DNA of 64,000 nt from the NCBI RefSeq assembly GCF_016802725.1, contig NC_052675.1:7577622-7641621 (forward strand), read 5' to 3'. Under the pieces are notes generated by a model. That model saw only the letters and a program-made list of their open reading frames with translations. It did no database searches and was not told where the DNA came from. This document shows positions 12,467-23,967 of this stretch, piece after piece (positions within the stretch are counted from its first letter, which is position 1; each line of letters begins with the position of its first letter). Origin of the DNA: Solenopsis invicta. Its lineage: Eukaryota > Arthropoda > Insecta > Hymenoptera > Formicidae. Both the position numbers and the translations under genes were made by a program.

Positions 12467-12870
12467 TTCTCAAGCTTATCTCTCAAGCTACTCTACCTTA
12501 TTTTGTTCTCCCTTGTTCCACGCATATTCCCTAATCATTACTTTCTTTTGTTTTTCTCTTCTTTTGCGGCAATATACATATTTATTTTCTTTCACTTATT
12601 GTTTGTTCCTTGCTATTCAATCTTCGTATAGTTATGTATTTTCGGTTCTGAGCACTTCTTAGTCTTTATCTCTATTTTTGTTATTGCGATACTTTATCTG
12701 TATTCTATGCATCGTTATTCTACTTTAGTTGTTTTTATTTTTATTTTTTATTTTTATGTTTACAATTTAGTCTTAAGTCGACACTTTTCTTCTTTATCTG
12801 TTCTTGCTATGTATCTGCCTGTCCTTAGAGGGCTTGCCCTAGGACAGTAATAAACGCCCATTCATTCATT

Positions 12871-12871
<1 letters not shown>

Positions 12872-12958
<87 letters not shown>
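12872..12958. repeat. (TC)n microsatellite at the 3' edge of LINE 1
   Basis: CT dinucleotide tract of about 87 bases directly after the ATTC repeats that end the LINE. Confidence 0.95.
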
Positions 12959-12960
<2 letters not shown>

Positions 12961-14324
12961 GAGTTCTGTTCTGTACCATCGTCACCACGTCGTTACAAGT
13001 TTGCTACTGTACACGAGATCGGCTTATTTCGGTTTGTAAGAGTTATAACAATATATAATAACAGTATATTTAAATCAGAGAAAGAGTACGTCCTTCTCGA
13101 TCACACCTGATCGCGAGATACACGCCGCGAATCACAATCGCGTGGACGGCAATCACGCCGTTACATAAAAAATACTCGGAAAATGTACATCCTTTCTCAG
13201 AATTTTTTATACATGCAATTAGTTGTAAAATGTTCTAAGATTTCTAAGATTTTTCTATAATTTTTGATAAAATGTTTTTTATAAAATCTGGAAAATTTAA
13301 AAATATTTTTTTAGAAATAATATGATAAGAAATATTATATTTTTGAATTCACATATATGTATAAAGAATTCTGAGAGATGTAGACTTTCTAAATATTTCT
13401 GAAAAATGTTCCAATTCATATAACAATTTATAAGAAAAATTTTCATCAGAGGATATATAGAATAAAATATATAAAATAAAACATAAAATATTTTATAAAC
13501 AATTATAATTTTTTTAAGTTTACTTTAATTTCGCTAATAAATATGAGTCTATAAATAGATATATGTATACATATATACATTTGAATACACATAAGAAATG
13601 AAAGGATTAATGTTTATTGATTCACATGGTTACTTGTATAAATGTTCATTTGTTACATGCATTAGGGACGGTGCCATGTATGTACTTTGGCTCGGCGATA
13701 GTAAAATTAACAATCCAATTTGTCATTATTTGTCAAATACGTTTTAGATAAGGTCATGTAAAGATCATTGCTATTCTTTTAAGTGGAATTATATAATTTT
13801 TATTACGTCATATGATTCCTCTGCTTGATCTAAATTTAAAATTTAATCATGAAAAAAGTAAAGCAAACAAGATAAGTCTCAACACATGATAAGTCTTAAC
13901 AAGTCTCTAAACCGACCACTTGACCACATTGATAATTTTGATATCGATAAAAAGAAGGTAAGGGAGAGGGAGATAAGATGACAACCTTAAGGTTTGTCGA
14001 TTTTTGCTAATTTCTGCGTGTAAAATGTAAAAATAACAATCAATTTGTTTTTTTAAATTCACTAAAACCTTGTTTATCATCAGTAAAAATTAAAAGTTAA
14101 AGTCGAATCGTCTTTTCCTTTACTACCATCCTTCTCTCCCCTTCCTATCAGAGATCCAGAGGATTGAACCACACCAAGCATTAGCTTGAGTGTGGCCTCA
14201 CTCGTTTCTCTGTCTTCCTCCCTTTCATCCGAGCGTCGAGGAAGATTCGCGACTCCTCGGCGTCTCCCTCCTCTCTCACTCTCAGTGCCGTTGAAGAAGA
14301 CTCGCGAACGTGACTCTTCGACGT

Positions 14325-14328
<4 letters not shown>
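12959..14328. other. Spacer between the LINEs, possible LTR fragment
   Basis: 12961-13165 is GC-richer than its surroundings. On the minus strand it begins TGTAACGGCG, like the edge of an insect LTR, but there is no partner LTR or coding sequence, so this is weak. 13166-14090 is AT-rich with nothing recognised. 14100-14328 is pyrimidine-rich and contains an imperfect hairpin unit (14290-14325) that recurs after LINE 2. Confidence 0.35.
14233..14325 (+). repeat. Left copy of a repeat unit flanking LINE 2
   Basis: GCGTCGAGGAAGATTCGC at 14233-14250 and a variant ending in GACTCTTCGACG at 14314-14325. The same two motifs recur together at 17418-17452 on the other side of the LINE. The unit can fold on itself, because its second half approximates the reverse complement of its first. 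Confidence 0.7.

Positions 14329-14382
<54 letters not shown>
14329..14382. repeat. (TC)n microsatellite at the 5' edge of LINE 2
   Basis: Pure CT tract of about 54 bases, ending 22 bases before the start codon of the second LINE. Confidence 0.95.
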
Positions 14383-14385
<3 letters not shown>

Positions 14386-17331
14386 GAAGAAAGAAAAAAT
14401 AATTATGTATACAAATGCGCAGAGCTTAACAGCACACATAGACGAACTACAGCATCAGGTTATGAAGAGGATAAATCCTGTGATGGTAGCGATGTCGGAG
14501 ACCAGGCTAATTAGTAACATAGAAGACAGTGAAGTAAATGTGCCAGGTTACACTGTAGTTAGATGCGATGCCGAAAATAGGAACACAGGGGGAGTTATTA
14601 TGTATATAAGAGGCGATATTAGATATGAAGTAGTATTAATAAAAAAGTTAGAATCAAATTGTTGGTGTGCTGCGATAGAAATGAAAGAAAAACTTTATAA
14701 AGGAGTGATAATGGTAATATATCACTCACCAAGCGCATCGCACGGAGATTTCATGAGATTTTTTGAGGATATAGTAGAGGAGTTAATAATAAAGGGAGAA
14801 TGCATGGTAATAGGAGATTTTAATATAGACCTTATGGCGGACACGTTTTATGCGAAGAAATTACAAGAGACAATGTTAAGCTTGGGCATGAAACAGTATG
14901 TGAACGAACCAACGAGAGTTACAAAAGACAGTCAGACAATTATAGATTTAATTTTTTCTAATAATAATAAAATAGTACAAGTAGTTCATGAACCTAAGAT
15001 TACGGACCATGCGTGGCTGAAAGTAGAGTTAAGTATGAGTAAAAATGAAAGTAAATACAGGGAATTTAGCGTTAGAAATTACAAAGAGTTCGATGAAGAT
15101 GAATTTGTTATATTAGTAAAAAACAGGTTACAGGAAAGTCAGGGATGGCAATGCGAATGTGTAGATGTGAGTGAGAGAGCGAAAAAATTTGTTAACAGTA
15201 TAGTAGATGCGTTAGATGTAATGGCACCGAAGAAAAAATTTAGAATTCCAAAAGTATGGGAGGGGAAAAAATGGTTCTCAGAAGAGATAAGAGAGGCTGC
15301 GGATAGGAGGGATAGGGCATATAGGAAAGCATTGTATGACAATACCGAACAAAATTGGTCACAGTATAAAATTGAAAGAAATGGAGTAGTAAAATTAATC
15401 AAGAAAAAAAGAAAGAATATTACGAAAGTATGATAGATCTTAATAAAGAAAACCCTACGACTATGTGGAAAACCTTAAAAGAAGTAATTAGAGGCGAGCC
15501 AGTAGGTATACAGGAAATAGGAAATATAGATTTTGAGATCTTAGGCGATACCGAAGAGTGCAATATAGCCGATAAATTTAATTTATATTATATACAAAGT
15601 ATTAATAGTATAGTAAATTCTATAAAGGTAGATAGATCCGGCAGTGATATAATTGAATTTTGGATGAATATAAATAAAAAAACTATTTATACTATCGAGA
15701 ACAAAGAAATTATGGAAAGTTTTGAGGTTGTTACACTAGAGCAGCTAGAAGAAATAGTTATGGGATTACCAAAAAAGAAAGGTACGGAAGAGGGAATAAC
15801 TAGTGATATATTGAAGGTAGCTTTTCCTGTAATAAAAAAAGAATTTGCGATTTTAATAAATAATTCTTTAAGAGAAGGTCACTGTCCGGAAGGTTGGAAA
15901 ACCTCTACTATAATACCGATTCCAAAGATAGATAAAGCCAAAAAAGCGAACGAATATAGGCCTATTAATATGTTACCAATATATGAAAAAGTGCTAGAAT
16001 TAGTAGTAAAAGAACAACTTGAAACCTATTTGGAAACAAACGGTATTATAACAGAGCATCAGGCGGGATTTAGAAAATATTATTCGTGTGAAACAGCGAT
16101 TCAATCTGTCATAGACGAATGGAAATTAATAGTGAGCGAAGGAAAAATGGTAGGAGTTATCTTCATGGATCTTAAGAGAGCATTTGAAACAATAGATAGA
16201 GAAAGATTGTTAGAAAAAATGTATCAATACGGAATTAGAGGAATGACCCTAGAGTGGTTCAAATCATACTTAAATAATAGGAAACAACAGGTTCGATCCA
16301 ATCAGATATGGTCTAAATTATTGCCTACAGAATATGGAGTTCCTCAAGGTTCAGTACTGGGACCTTTGCTATTTATATTATATATAAATGATATAATTGA
16401 AGTATGTCCAGAAGGGTGCAATATAAAAATGTTTGCAGATGACACGCTTATATATGTAAGTGGAGAAAGTAGTGCGGATGTAGAGGTAAAAATGAATATG
16501 GCTTTTAATGTAATCGAACATTGGATGAATATAAATAAGTTATAAATGAACGCAGATAAAACAAAATATATGATAGTTAGAAGTATTAGAAAAGAATTAA
16601 GAGGTAAGACTGTCGTGAGGTGTCTGGATGGAATTGAGATAGAACGGGTATCAACCATAAAATATTTAGGTATAATGCTAGACGATAGACTTAGATTTCA
16701 AGACCACTGCGATTATATACTTAAGAAAATAGGGAAAAAGACTAGCTTTTTAAATAGAATAGGTAACTTCGTATCAGCATATACTAGATGTATCGTGTAC
16801 AAGTCCATCATAGCGCCTCATTTCGAGTACTGTGCCACTCTATTAATTGGGATGGGTGAAACGCAATTGAATAAACTTCAGATAGCTCAAAACCGTGCCA
16901 TGAGAGTAATTTTACAGTGCAATAGATATACCAAAATTGAACACATGCTACACGCATTACAGTTCATGTCTGTAAGGCAACGGTTATATTATAACGTTAG
17001 TGTATTTATCTTTAAAATATTAAATGGCATGGCTTCGGAGGCGTTAAACAATAAAATAGAGATAGTGGGAGGAGAATGCGATAGACAAACGAGGCAGACA
17101 GGAAACTTAGCAGTAACTTTCCGTAGAACTAGAAGTGCTCAAAAAAGCCTTTTTTATGAAGGTATAAAAATGTATAATTCGTTACCCACTGTGATTAAGC
17201 AATGCAGCGAATTAGTAGCGTTTAAGAGACTGTTAAAAGAGTATATATTAGGTAATATTAATATATAGTTATAATAATTGTGTACAAGAAATAGCTGTGA
17301 AAGCTAAATAAAGGTCTATCAATCAATCAAT

Positions 17332-17334
<3 letters not shown>
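14383..17334 (+). mobile_element. Second non-LTR retrotransposon, ORF2 only (LINE 2)
   Basis: This is an AT-rich element unrelated in base composition to LINE 1. It begins just after a (TC)n tract with an endonuclease start codon and ends in AATAAA, an AATC repeat (about 17318-17335) and another (TC)n tract. No ORF1 is present, so it is either 5'-truncated exactly before the endonuclease or of a type without ORF1. The endonuclease and reverse transcriptase are nearly complete, with one frameshift and one nonsense codon. Confidence 0.85.
14405..17268 (+). pseudogene. LINE 2 ORF2: endonuclease and reverse transcriptase, two lesions
   Basis: The coding region opens at ATG 14405 with an endonuclease N-terminus (MYTNAQSL, AMSETRL) and continues through VIGDFNIDLM. 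The frame is lost in the A-rich run at about 15402-15410. From there coding is in a different frame, open through IDLNKENP, YRPINMLP, FMDLKRAFE, YGVPQGSVLGPLLFILYIND and MFADDTLIY (catalytic FADD) to a TAA at 16543-16545. Directly after it the same frame continues (MNADKTKYM) to the stop at 17266-17268, so the TAA is a point nonsense. There is no RNase H domain. The motif set fits the Jockey/CR1 branch of LINEs, but the clade is not certain. Confidence 0.87.

Positions 17335-17402
<68 letters not shown>
17335..17402. repeat. (TC)n microsatellite at the 3' edge of LINE 2
   Basis: CT tract of about 68 bases following the AATC repeats of LINE 2. Confidence 0.95.
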
Positions 17403-17406
<4 letters not shown>

Positions 17407-17417
17407 TCACTCCCCTG

Positions 17418-17452
17418 GCGTCGAGGAAGATTCGCTAACGCGACTCTTCGAC
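17418..17452 (+). repeat. Right copy of the repeat unit flanking LINE 2
   Basis: GCGTCGAGGAAGATTCGC followed by a four-base linker and GCGACTCTTCGACG; an imperfect hairpin. It matches the unit at 14233-14325, so the target was probably already a repeated (TC)n-plus-hairpin array. Confidence 0.7.
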
Positions 17453-18374
17453 GCACTCACCGTTTCTCTACCCCGTGACTCTTAACATTCTTCTCCCAGT
17501 CCAGTTCTACTTTCAAAAAGGCGTTCTAACGGGTGTCCTCTCCGACCTAGCGGATTCGTCTCTCTCAGTATATACTCGTACTTATATTTTCATCTCTGTG
17601 CCATTTGCTTTTCCATAATTAATAATTTATCTCATTAAAAATTGTAGATCTCTCGCATAGACTTCTCTCTCTATCACTTAAAATCATTTCTTTCGGAAGA
17701 CCGGTAAGTCATTTGCTCATTCACATATCATCGTGGCAATCCTTCATACTAATCATCATGTTGTCTTTGAAAATGGGCCGAAAAAAGGCACACCGCGGCT
17801 ACGCCGATGGTAATTGAAAACGTAAAAATTAAATTAAAATTGACAAAGGATCGGCACGAAACCATTCGTTTTATCCACGGTTAAACGATCCAGTGATCAC
17901 AAATTATCATTTATTTTCTTATGTTCTCATGTATAGCAAATATATAAATATAAACATACATTATTAATTTAACTATTCACACACTATCGTTTATTTAACC
18001 CCACGCCAAGCTCAACCACACTGTACACTTAACCTTTTCATTTTTAATAATAAACTCTTTACGTTCACATAATTTATTGCTTTAGTTATTCACAATCCTC
18101 CAAGGAAAAGCACCCCCATCCCTCCTTTCTCATATCAATACATATTGTCGTGTGTCTGGGCGTGTTATCGCACGACTCAGGGACACGACTAGTGACAGCT
18201 GCCCCCTTATTCATTCTTTCAAGAAAGGAATCACGTCCCGGATTGCGACCCCACGAATCCGCGGACGTAACAATATGTAAAATTATAGTTTTTTTACTAT
18301 TTTCACAAATGCAAAATAGCATCTAAAATAACTTTTGTTATTTGTTTAAATAAGAATGCAACTAAAAAATATAT
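17453..18374. other. Spacer, no gene recognised
   Basis: Pyrimidine-rich, then AT-rich. A minus-strand segment near 18180-18275 begins TGTTACGTCCGCGG, an LTR-like edge, but no partner is seen. No coding frame is supported. Confidence 0.4.
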
Positions 18375-18669
18375 ACAAATTGAACAAGAATGTATAGTTT
18401 TAAAAAAACCGCTTTTTTCAAATCGCTGGAAAAAAAAAGAAAAATTCCGATTTTTTTCTGAAAAATTGCTGTTTTTGCTGTGTAAATGACATGCTAGCTA
18501 ATTTTACAATATTATTAAAGTAAGACAACTTGTATAAGTGCTGGAATATTGAGCTCATTTTTATGTTTATATTTGCAATAATGTACATCACTTGAGGTTT
18601 AATAATTATCATAATTATTAAACAAACTGTTTTAAGAACAAATGTAATCCTAGCAACTAGTTTAAAGAC

Positions 18670-19105
18670 TAATTTAAGTTAATATTTATATTAATCATTT
18701 AAAGAATTTTTTTAGAATATTAGCCATTATCAAGAAGTATATACGTTTCATTTTATTAAAAAAATATATCAATTCTGTTTTTATTTATGTTTCATGATAT
18801 GCTTTTTATTTCCCTCGTATTCACATTATCATAAATAAAAAGAAAAACTTTAAGGACAGAAACTAATATTAGTTTAACTTTATACAGATCGTTTTCTAAT
18901 TATTTTTCATTAACACAGATTTTTAACTCTAATTAGCCATATCCTGATCCGGTAAAATCCTGAAGTGTAATCTCGTTTCATACTTTACTTCTTTCTGTAT
19001 ATAATTGTTATAAATTTAATTATTTCGTCCTCTCAACCTGCTATTATCTTATGAGCATGATATTTAGACTATGTATTTTTTAATCTTTACAATACAAGTT
19101 TTAAA
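18670..19105 (+). repeat. Dispersed repeat, inverted copy at 46335-46790
   Basis: About 430 bases match the reverse complement of 46335-46790 over nearly their whole length, for example TATTAGCCATTATCAAGAAG near 18718 and GAGCATGATATTTAGACTAT near 19052. The copies differ by scattered substitutions and small gaps, as expected for an old repeat family. Non-coding. Confidence 0.8.
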
Positions 19106-19378
19106 ATATTAATTAGAATGAAAGTGACAAGACAAAAAATCGAGATGTCTTACGAATAGAAGTATGGCAAACTACAAACTCGAACATAAGTGTGACGTGC
19201 TAGAGTTAAGAAATTATATCATGAAACAGGTAACTTTGATACTGATGAGGTACCACCATAGTATAATACTTTGTGAATTTTTCCAATGAATTTTTCTACC
19301 TCTGAGAAAAAAACCGAAAAAATCCGCGGAAAAATTGAAAAAAACAGGTTTTTTCCCAAACTTTTAAAACTATACAAA

Positions 19379-19580
19379 AATGTCTTCAACGGTCGCAGCT
19401 AAATCTTCGTACTTGTATTGTTTGTGTGATTTTTTTACTTTACTCAAATTCAATGAACGAAGTGCCGAATTAATTTTCAGTCATAACACAGTTCTAAATT
19501 GAACAAGATTTGAGTAAAGTATATAAAAATCACTCAAACAATACAAACACGAAGATCTAGCTGCGACCGTTAAAGGCATT
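19379..19580. repeat. Palindrome with arms of about 75 bases
   Basis: Left arm about 19379-19450, right arm about 19505-19580, for example AACGGTCGCAGCT against AGCTGCGACCGTT. The spacer is about 54 bases. It would form a long hairpin if transcribed. Foldback-type MITE or end of the surrounding element. Confidence 0.7.
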
Positions 19581-20089
19581 CTTGTTCAATTTGTATTGAT
19601 ACAGTAACGGTCAAAATATCTATCTACTACTTTAAAAAATATATGTTAATATAATACAATAATTAAATTAAATATACAATAATTAAATTAAATTAAAAAT
19701 TTTTATTAAAAACTTTTAATAAATATTGTTTGCTCATTAGGATATAAATCGAGTTTTCTTCATTCATAAACCTATTTCGTCTAAAAGTTCATATATGATT
19801 ATATATTTTTAATTATTAATATCATTAATAATCTGTAAAAAGATTTAAATACTGCATAGATTACGAAAAATAAACTGATTTTAAATACATCGACAATATA
19901 TGTATACTATCCAATATGAAACAGCCAAAGTAAAATAATTATTTATTTAGAATGTATATAATTATAATTATTGCAAATAAATAAACAAATGTAAGATAAT
20001 TTATAAATCGAGTTAACATTTATTGTCGTTATGCGAGAAGAAACTCGGTTTCAGAAGACTTTTTCAATGATTTAATTAGAGTTACGCTT

Positions 20090-20540
20090 AGCAAAATATG
20101 CATGTATTTTGTATGAGATGTATATCGTGTATGACGTATATGATGGATGTGCTATCGTATAGAATCATATATAATTCTTATACGATAAATCCGCATGTTA
20201 AACACGTGATTCTATATAATTTCCGCCCGTGATATGTAATTCGTATGTGATCGCATAACGATCGTATGTCTAATAATGCGATTGCCGTGTGGTCGCATAC
20301 GAGTCATATAAAAATCGTATACCTTATACGCAATCTTATATGACTCGGAACATACGTCAAACATGTCACACGTGGTTCCGAAACAAATGTCTAACGGTGA
20401 TATGTAATTCGTATACCATATACCTAATCATGCGATTAGCATGTGATCGCATACGATTCTCATAAGATTCGCATATAATTCTTATACAATTAGATAGATT
20501 CATACATCATTTGTATACTATTGATATATGGTTCACGTAC
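20090..20540. repeat. Degenerate tandem repeat rich in GCGAT/ATACG motifs
   Basis: GTGATATGTAATTCGTAT occurs at about 20229 and again at about 20397, a spacing of 168 bases. Around each are variants of TGCGATT, GTGATCGCATA and ATACGA on both strands. The region is unlike the AT-rich flanks and non-coding. Confidence 0.55.
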
Positions 20541-20746
20541 CAAATTTACGGCCGTGTGTGATAATGTCAAAATAGAAGGTCTCTACAAGCGGATACGTAT
20601 CGCCACCATTTTTTATAATGAAAAAGAAAATAATATAAATATTTTAACAATAAAAAATAAGTAATAAGGTTTATTTAAATTTTCTCTCGTGAATTTCATA
20701 TGTCCATGAATTCTTGTCAAAAACAGGCTATTTTCTTCGTGCGCTA

Positions 20747-20958
20747 CACTGAGAAAAAAAGTTGTTAACTTGACTAAAATTTTCAACTGGATTAAATTTC
20801 TTTAATTGAAATATTTATGTATTTAAATTAAATATATAAATGCTTAAATCAAAGTTCAAGTGTTTTATGCATTTGAATTAAATACATAAATACTTGAGCT
20901 GAAAATACTTAATTGTGTTGAAAATTTTAGACAAGTTAACAATTTTTTTCTCTCAGTG
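20747..20958. mobile_element. 212-base MITE with TA target duplication (Tc1/mariner-like)
   Basis: The ends are inverted repeats: CACTGAGAAAAAAAGTTGTT on the left and the near reverse complement on the right, about 27 bases each, flanked by TA on both sides (20745-20746 and 20959-20960). The interior is itself partly self-complementary and AT-rich. TA duplication plus short size suggests mobilisation by a Tc1/mariner transposase. Confidence 0.82.
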
Positions 20959-20980
20959 TACTGTGACCTAATCCCTCAAG

Positions 20981-21988
20981 AATTACGTATTTGAAAATGC
21001 GCTCGATTAGAAGATCACAATTGTTTTGCGTTTGAAGGCAAAAGTGCGACAGTGAGAGTTCGGCAGCCCAGTGGATTTCAATATTAAGATGACGGAAATA
21101 AATGAAATAAAGATAATTGTATAAGTGAAACATTATCTATCTATTAGGATAGAATATTAATAATTTATACAATCACGTTTTCATTGAATGCACAGTATTC
21201 ATATTTTTGCACATGTTTCCATCATATTGTTGTAAACTTGCTATTCGTTGCAAATAATTTCTAATGACGATAAACTGCCTTCATGTTGCCATCATGTTAC
21301 TGCCACAAAAAAATTTGTCGGAGAAGCCAATCAATGCTAACAAGTTGCAGTCACTTGCTGAAGTTGAATTCATCTAAGTTCAACCTAAGATAAGGAAGGA
21401 AAAGTATTAAAAAAACTTTTTTTAATTTTTTTATCACTGTTATATAGTACTTTACAAGCTGTTCAACTTTTAATTAAAACATTTTTTTCTATCTTCTATA
21501 TAGTTTCAACGATATAAGCTCTGAAAGAAACAAATCAATTTTCTTCAAAGGGGTGCTTGACCCCCTAAAATACGTGTCACTTATTTTGACCTAGACTACA
21601 ACATATTCAAAGTTCATCAAAATCGGAGTGTAACATTTGGGTAGGTTTGCTTGTTAGAACTGGTTATAGAAATGTTATTATATAATGGATATTCTTTAGA
21701 ATCTATTTTCAAATACATTGACAGAAGCATTTAGGACTTTATAACTAAAAATACTATCTTGAAAAATGTTGCCAATGATTATGATAATGCTGATGGACAA
21801 ATTACTAAAAGATATTTCGTCATCCCATACATTCGTGGCATTTCTGAAACTGCGGCAGCATTATAATGTCAATATATAATCTTGATACTGAGATCCACCG
21901 GGCTGCCGAACTCTCACTGTTGCACTTTTGCCTTCGAACGCGAAACAATTGTAATCTTTGAATTGAGCGCACTTTCAAATACGTAATT
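20981..21988. mobile_element. Putative 1-kb element with inverted repeats of about 110 bases
   Basis: The left arm 20981-21090 matches the reverse complement of 21879-21988 (AATTACGTATTTGAAA..., GAGAGTTCGGCAGCCC... against GGGCTGCCGAACTCTC), with moderate divergence. The interior is AT-rich and encodes nothing recognisable. The long inverted repeats suggest a non-autonomous DNA transposon. No clear target duplication was found. Confidence 0.6.
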
Positions 21989-23380
21989 ATAATTAATAAA
22001 TCCTTATTTACTCTCGATTATAGGTATTTGGACAAAAATAATAATCTGATAAAAGTATATAAGGATAAGGCTAAAAGACAATTAAGAACAAAGATCAAGG
22101 AACACATTAACAACATAAAAATGGAACCGAGTAAGCATTCTTATAATAACTGAACATATTGTCAATTATAATTATATATTTGAGTAGATTTTGGTTAAAA
22201 TTCTCGCCTCAAAACAAAATTATCGAATTGATTTCAAAAATGTTACATATCAAGCAGTAAAAAAAAGATATAAATCTACAAAGAGATACCGAGTATCTTT
22301 GACTCTTCGTATATTTCTTTATTATAATTACATTCAAGAGATAAGATGAGAAAAGGCATTTATCACAAGACTAAGATATTATCATAAGAAAGTATTTTTT
22401 CCGTTGTCATTTTAAGTTCTTAAGATAAAATTTTTTATCTGATAAAATTGTTATCTGATTATCTCTAATAAAGACCACTTTACTTACGTAAACCACTTTA
22501 ACTTTACCTATCATGTTAATGAGATCAATCTGGACGGTGGTCAAACGAAACAGTGGCCAATAATATTATTATTATTTAATATAATATTATTATTAATATA
22601 ATATAACAATAATATAATATTATTATATTATAGATAATATAATAACCTATACAACAATCTAGTTCTCTCAAAAAACTATTTTTCTGAATTTTTACCATAC
22701 GTATCTTAAAAACTGACTGTTCAGTGGGAAACACTTAAATTTCGCGCACTGGATTTTCAAAGATTTATTTTATTTATTATTGTACAATCGCCAATATTAT
22801 AATTTGTATTAATTTATTCGTGTATTCACATCATACCGTGGCAACGTCTAAGGAAGATGTGCGTATCCACCGCGACGACGCCTAGAGGCAGCGGCCCTGA
22901 GTCCGTAAGGACGTCGCCTAGGAGTCACTACCCTGGGTCGCGGATTCGTCGAAGGGATGATGTTCTTCTGCTTATTGTCACTCGCACATACGTTACAACA
23001 AGCGCGTATTTTATCGTGGTTATAATAATATTGCGTTATGAAGCCGTGGAGCGATGTGATCGCGTTTAACACTCTCGGAAGAAGGCTCAAAGAATTAATG
23101 GTTTTACTGAAATAAAGAATTTACACACGTTTTATGTCTGCTCTTGTTCGGTGGTCGAGAGCGTAGAGAGGCCGAGACGCGTATTCAGGACAAAAAACAC
23201 CGATAACAAATTGCACTTTTTTAATAAACAAGCGTGCGCATGGTAACGCGGAATTCCGAACATAAATCCGCTTAGTAACAGGAAATCTCGAAGTGCCAAA
23301 TATCTCGAATTGCCCGAGAATTCTTTTTTATCTAAATTCGCCCGGCATCACTCGTCCGTCGTCCGATCTCCGCAACATAC
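21989..23380. other. AT-rich spacer with a GC-richer block
   Basis: About 22555-22640 is low-complexity AATATT. 22830-23320 is GC-richer and may be a decayed LTR or UTR, but no matching partner or open frame supports this. Nothing else recognised. Confidence 0.4.

Positions 23381-23383
<3 letters not shown>

Positions 23384-23453
<70 letters not shown>
23384..23453. repeat. (GT)n microsatellite
   Basis: GT dinucleotide tract of about 70 bases. Confidence 0.95.
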
Positions 23454-23457
<4 letters not shown>

Positions 23458-23487
23458 TATATTTTGAATTACAATTATAACGTACGC

Positions 23488-23490
<3 letters not shown>

Positions 23491-23533
<43 letters not shown>
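23491..23533. repeat. (TA)n microsatellite
   Basis: TA tract of about 43 bases close to the GT tract. Confidence 0.9.
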
Positions 23534-23539
<6 letters not shown>

Positions 23540-23967
23540 GTATATTCGTGAAGCTGTGCCTCTCCACGAATGCCACCGGAATTTGCTCGGTGGCCGTGGC
23601 CGAAAGACATGTGTCTCTCTACGTTTTGTATGTCCGCTGCCTTTATGATACGGTGTACTCGCTGGGTGGGGAACAAGGAGAAACTCCGCGCACCATGTGT
23701 AAAACTGTATTTCGCGTAGTACAAACGTTCACAAGAGATGACGAGAACAATGTCTATAGACACGCACCGTGGCGGCTCACAACGAGAAGTGTTCGCGCTC
23801 GCGCTTTACGACAAGACGCAGCCGAAAAACGAACGAAAATCGCGGAAAAGGTCGCGAGACCCAAGAGATGGCGATGCCTGCTCGCGAGGCGCAGGACGAG
23901 CCTAAGATGTGGCGCGAATACCGGACGGCGCGAAACTTATTGAATTAAATTAAAGATACTATATATA
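23534..23967. other. GC-richer spacer before mariner
   Basis: An open frame crosses this stretch but it begins in microsatellite sequence and has no recognisable domain. No feature called. Confidence 0.4.

Larger units (their letters stand above)
7965..12871 (+). mobile_element. Non-LTR retrotransposon, CR1/L2-like, near full length (LINE 1)
   Basis: The element starts directly after a (TC)n tract and ends in a polyadenylation-like AATAAA (12849) and a short ATTC repeat before another (TC)n tract. It has a roughly 385-base GC-rich 5' leader, an ORF1 with a zinc finger, an endonuclease/reverse-transcriptase ORF2 and a 3' UTR of about 400 bases. There is no RNase H domain and no poly(A) tail, and the ending in a short tandem repeat fits the CR1/L2 group. 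Its GC content is far above that of the surrounding DNA. The one clear lesion is a frameshift in a G-rich run near 9793-9804. Confidence 0.88.
18375..19594. mobile_element. Putative non-autonomous DNA element with short terminal inverted repeats
   Basis: The 18-base sequence ACAAATTGAACAAGAATG at 18375-18392 is repeated as its exact reverse complement at 19577-19594, bounding about 1.2 kb with no coding capacity. Inside are a segment that recurs in inverted orientation at 46.3-46.8 kb and a palindrome at the right end. The pairing of the two ends as one element is an inference. Confidence 0.45.

Noticed and set aside
14080..14439. Open frame of Arg-Glu repeats on the minus strand
   Set aside because: Translation of the (TC)n tract, no gene.
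22830..23320. Possible LTR or UTR in GC-richer block
   Set aside because: No partner LTR, no boundaries and no coding sequence found.
23332..23943. Open frames across GT and TA tracts and the GC-richer spacer
   Set aside because: Begin in microsatellite sequence, no recognisable domain, no splice support.
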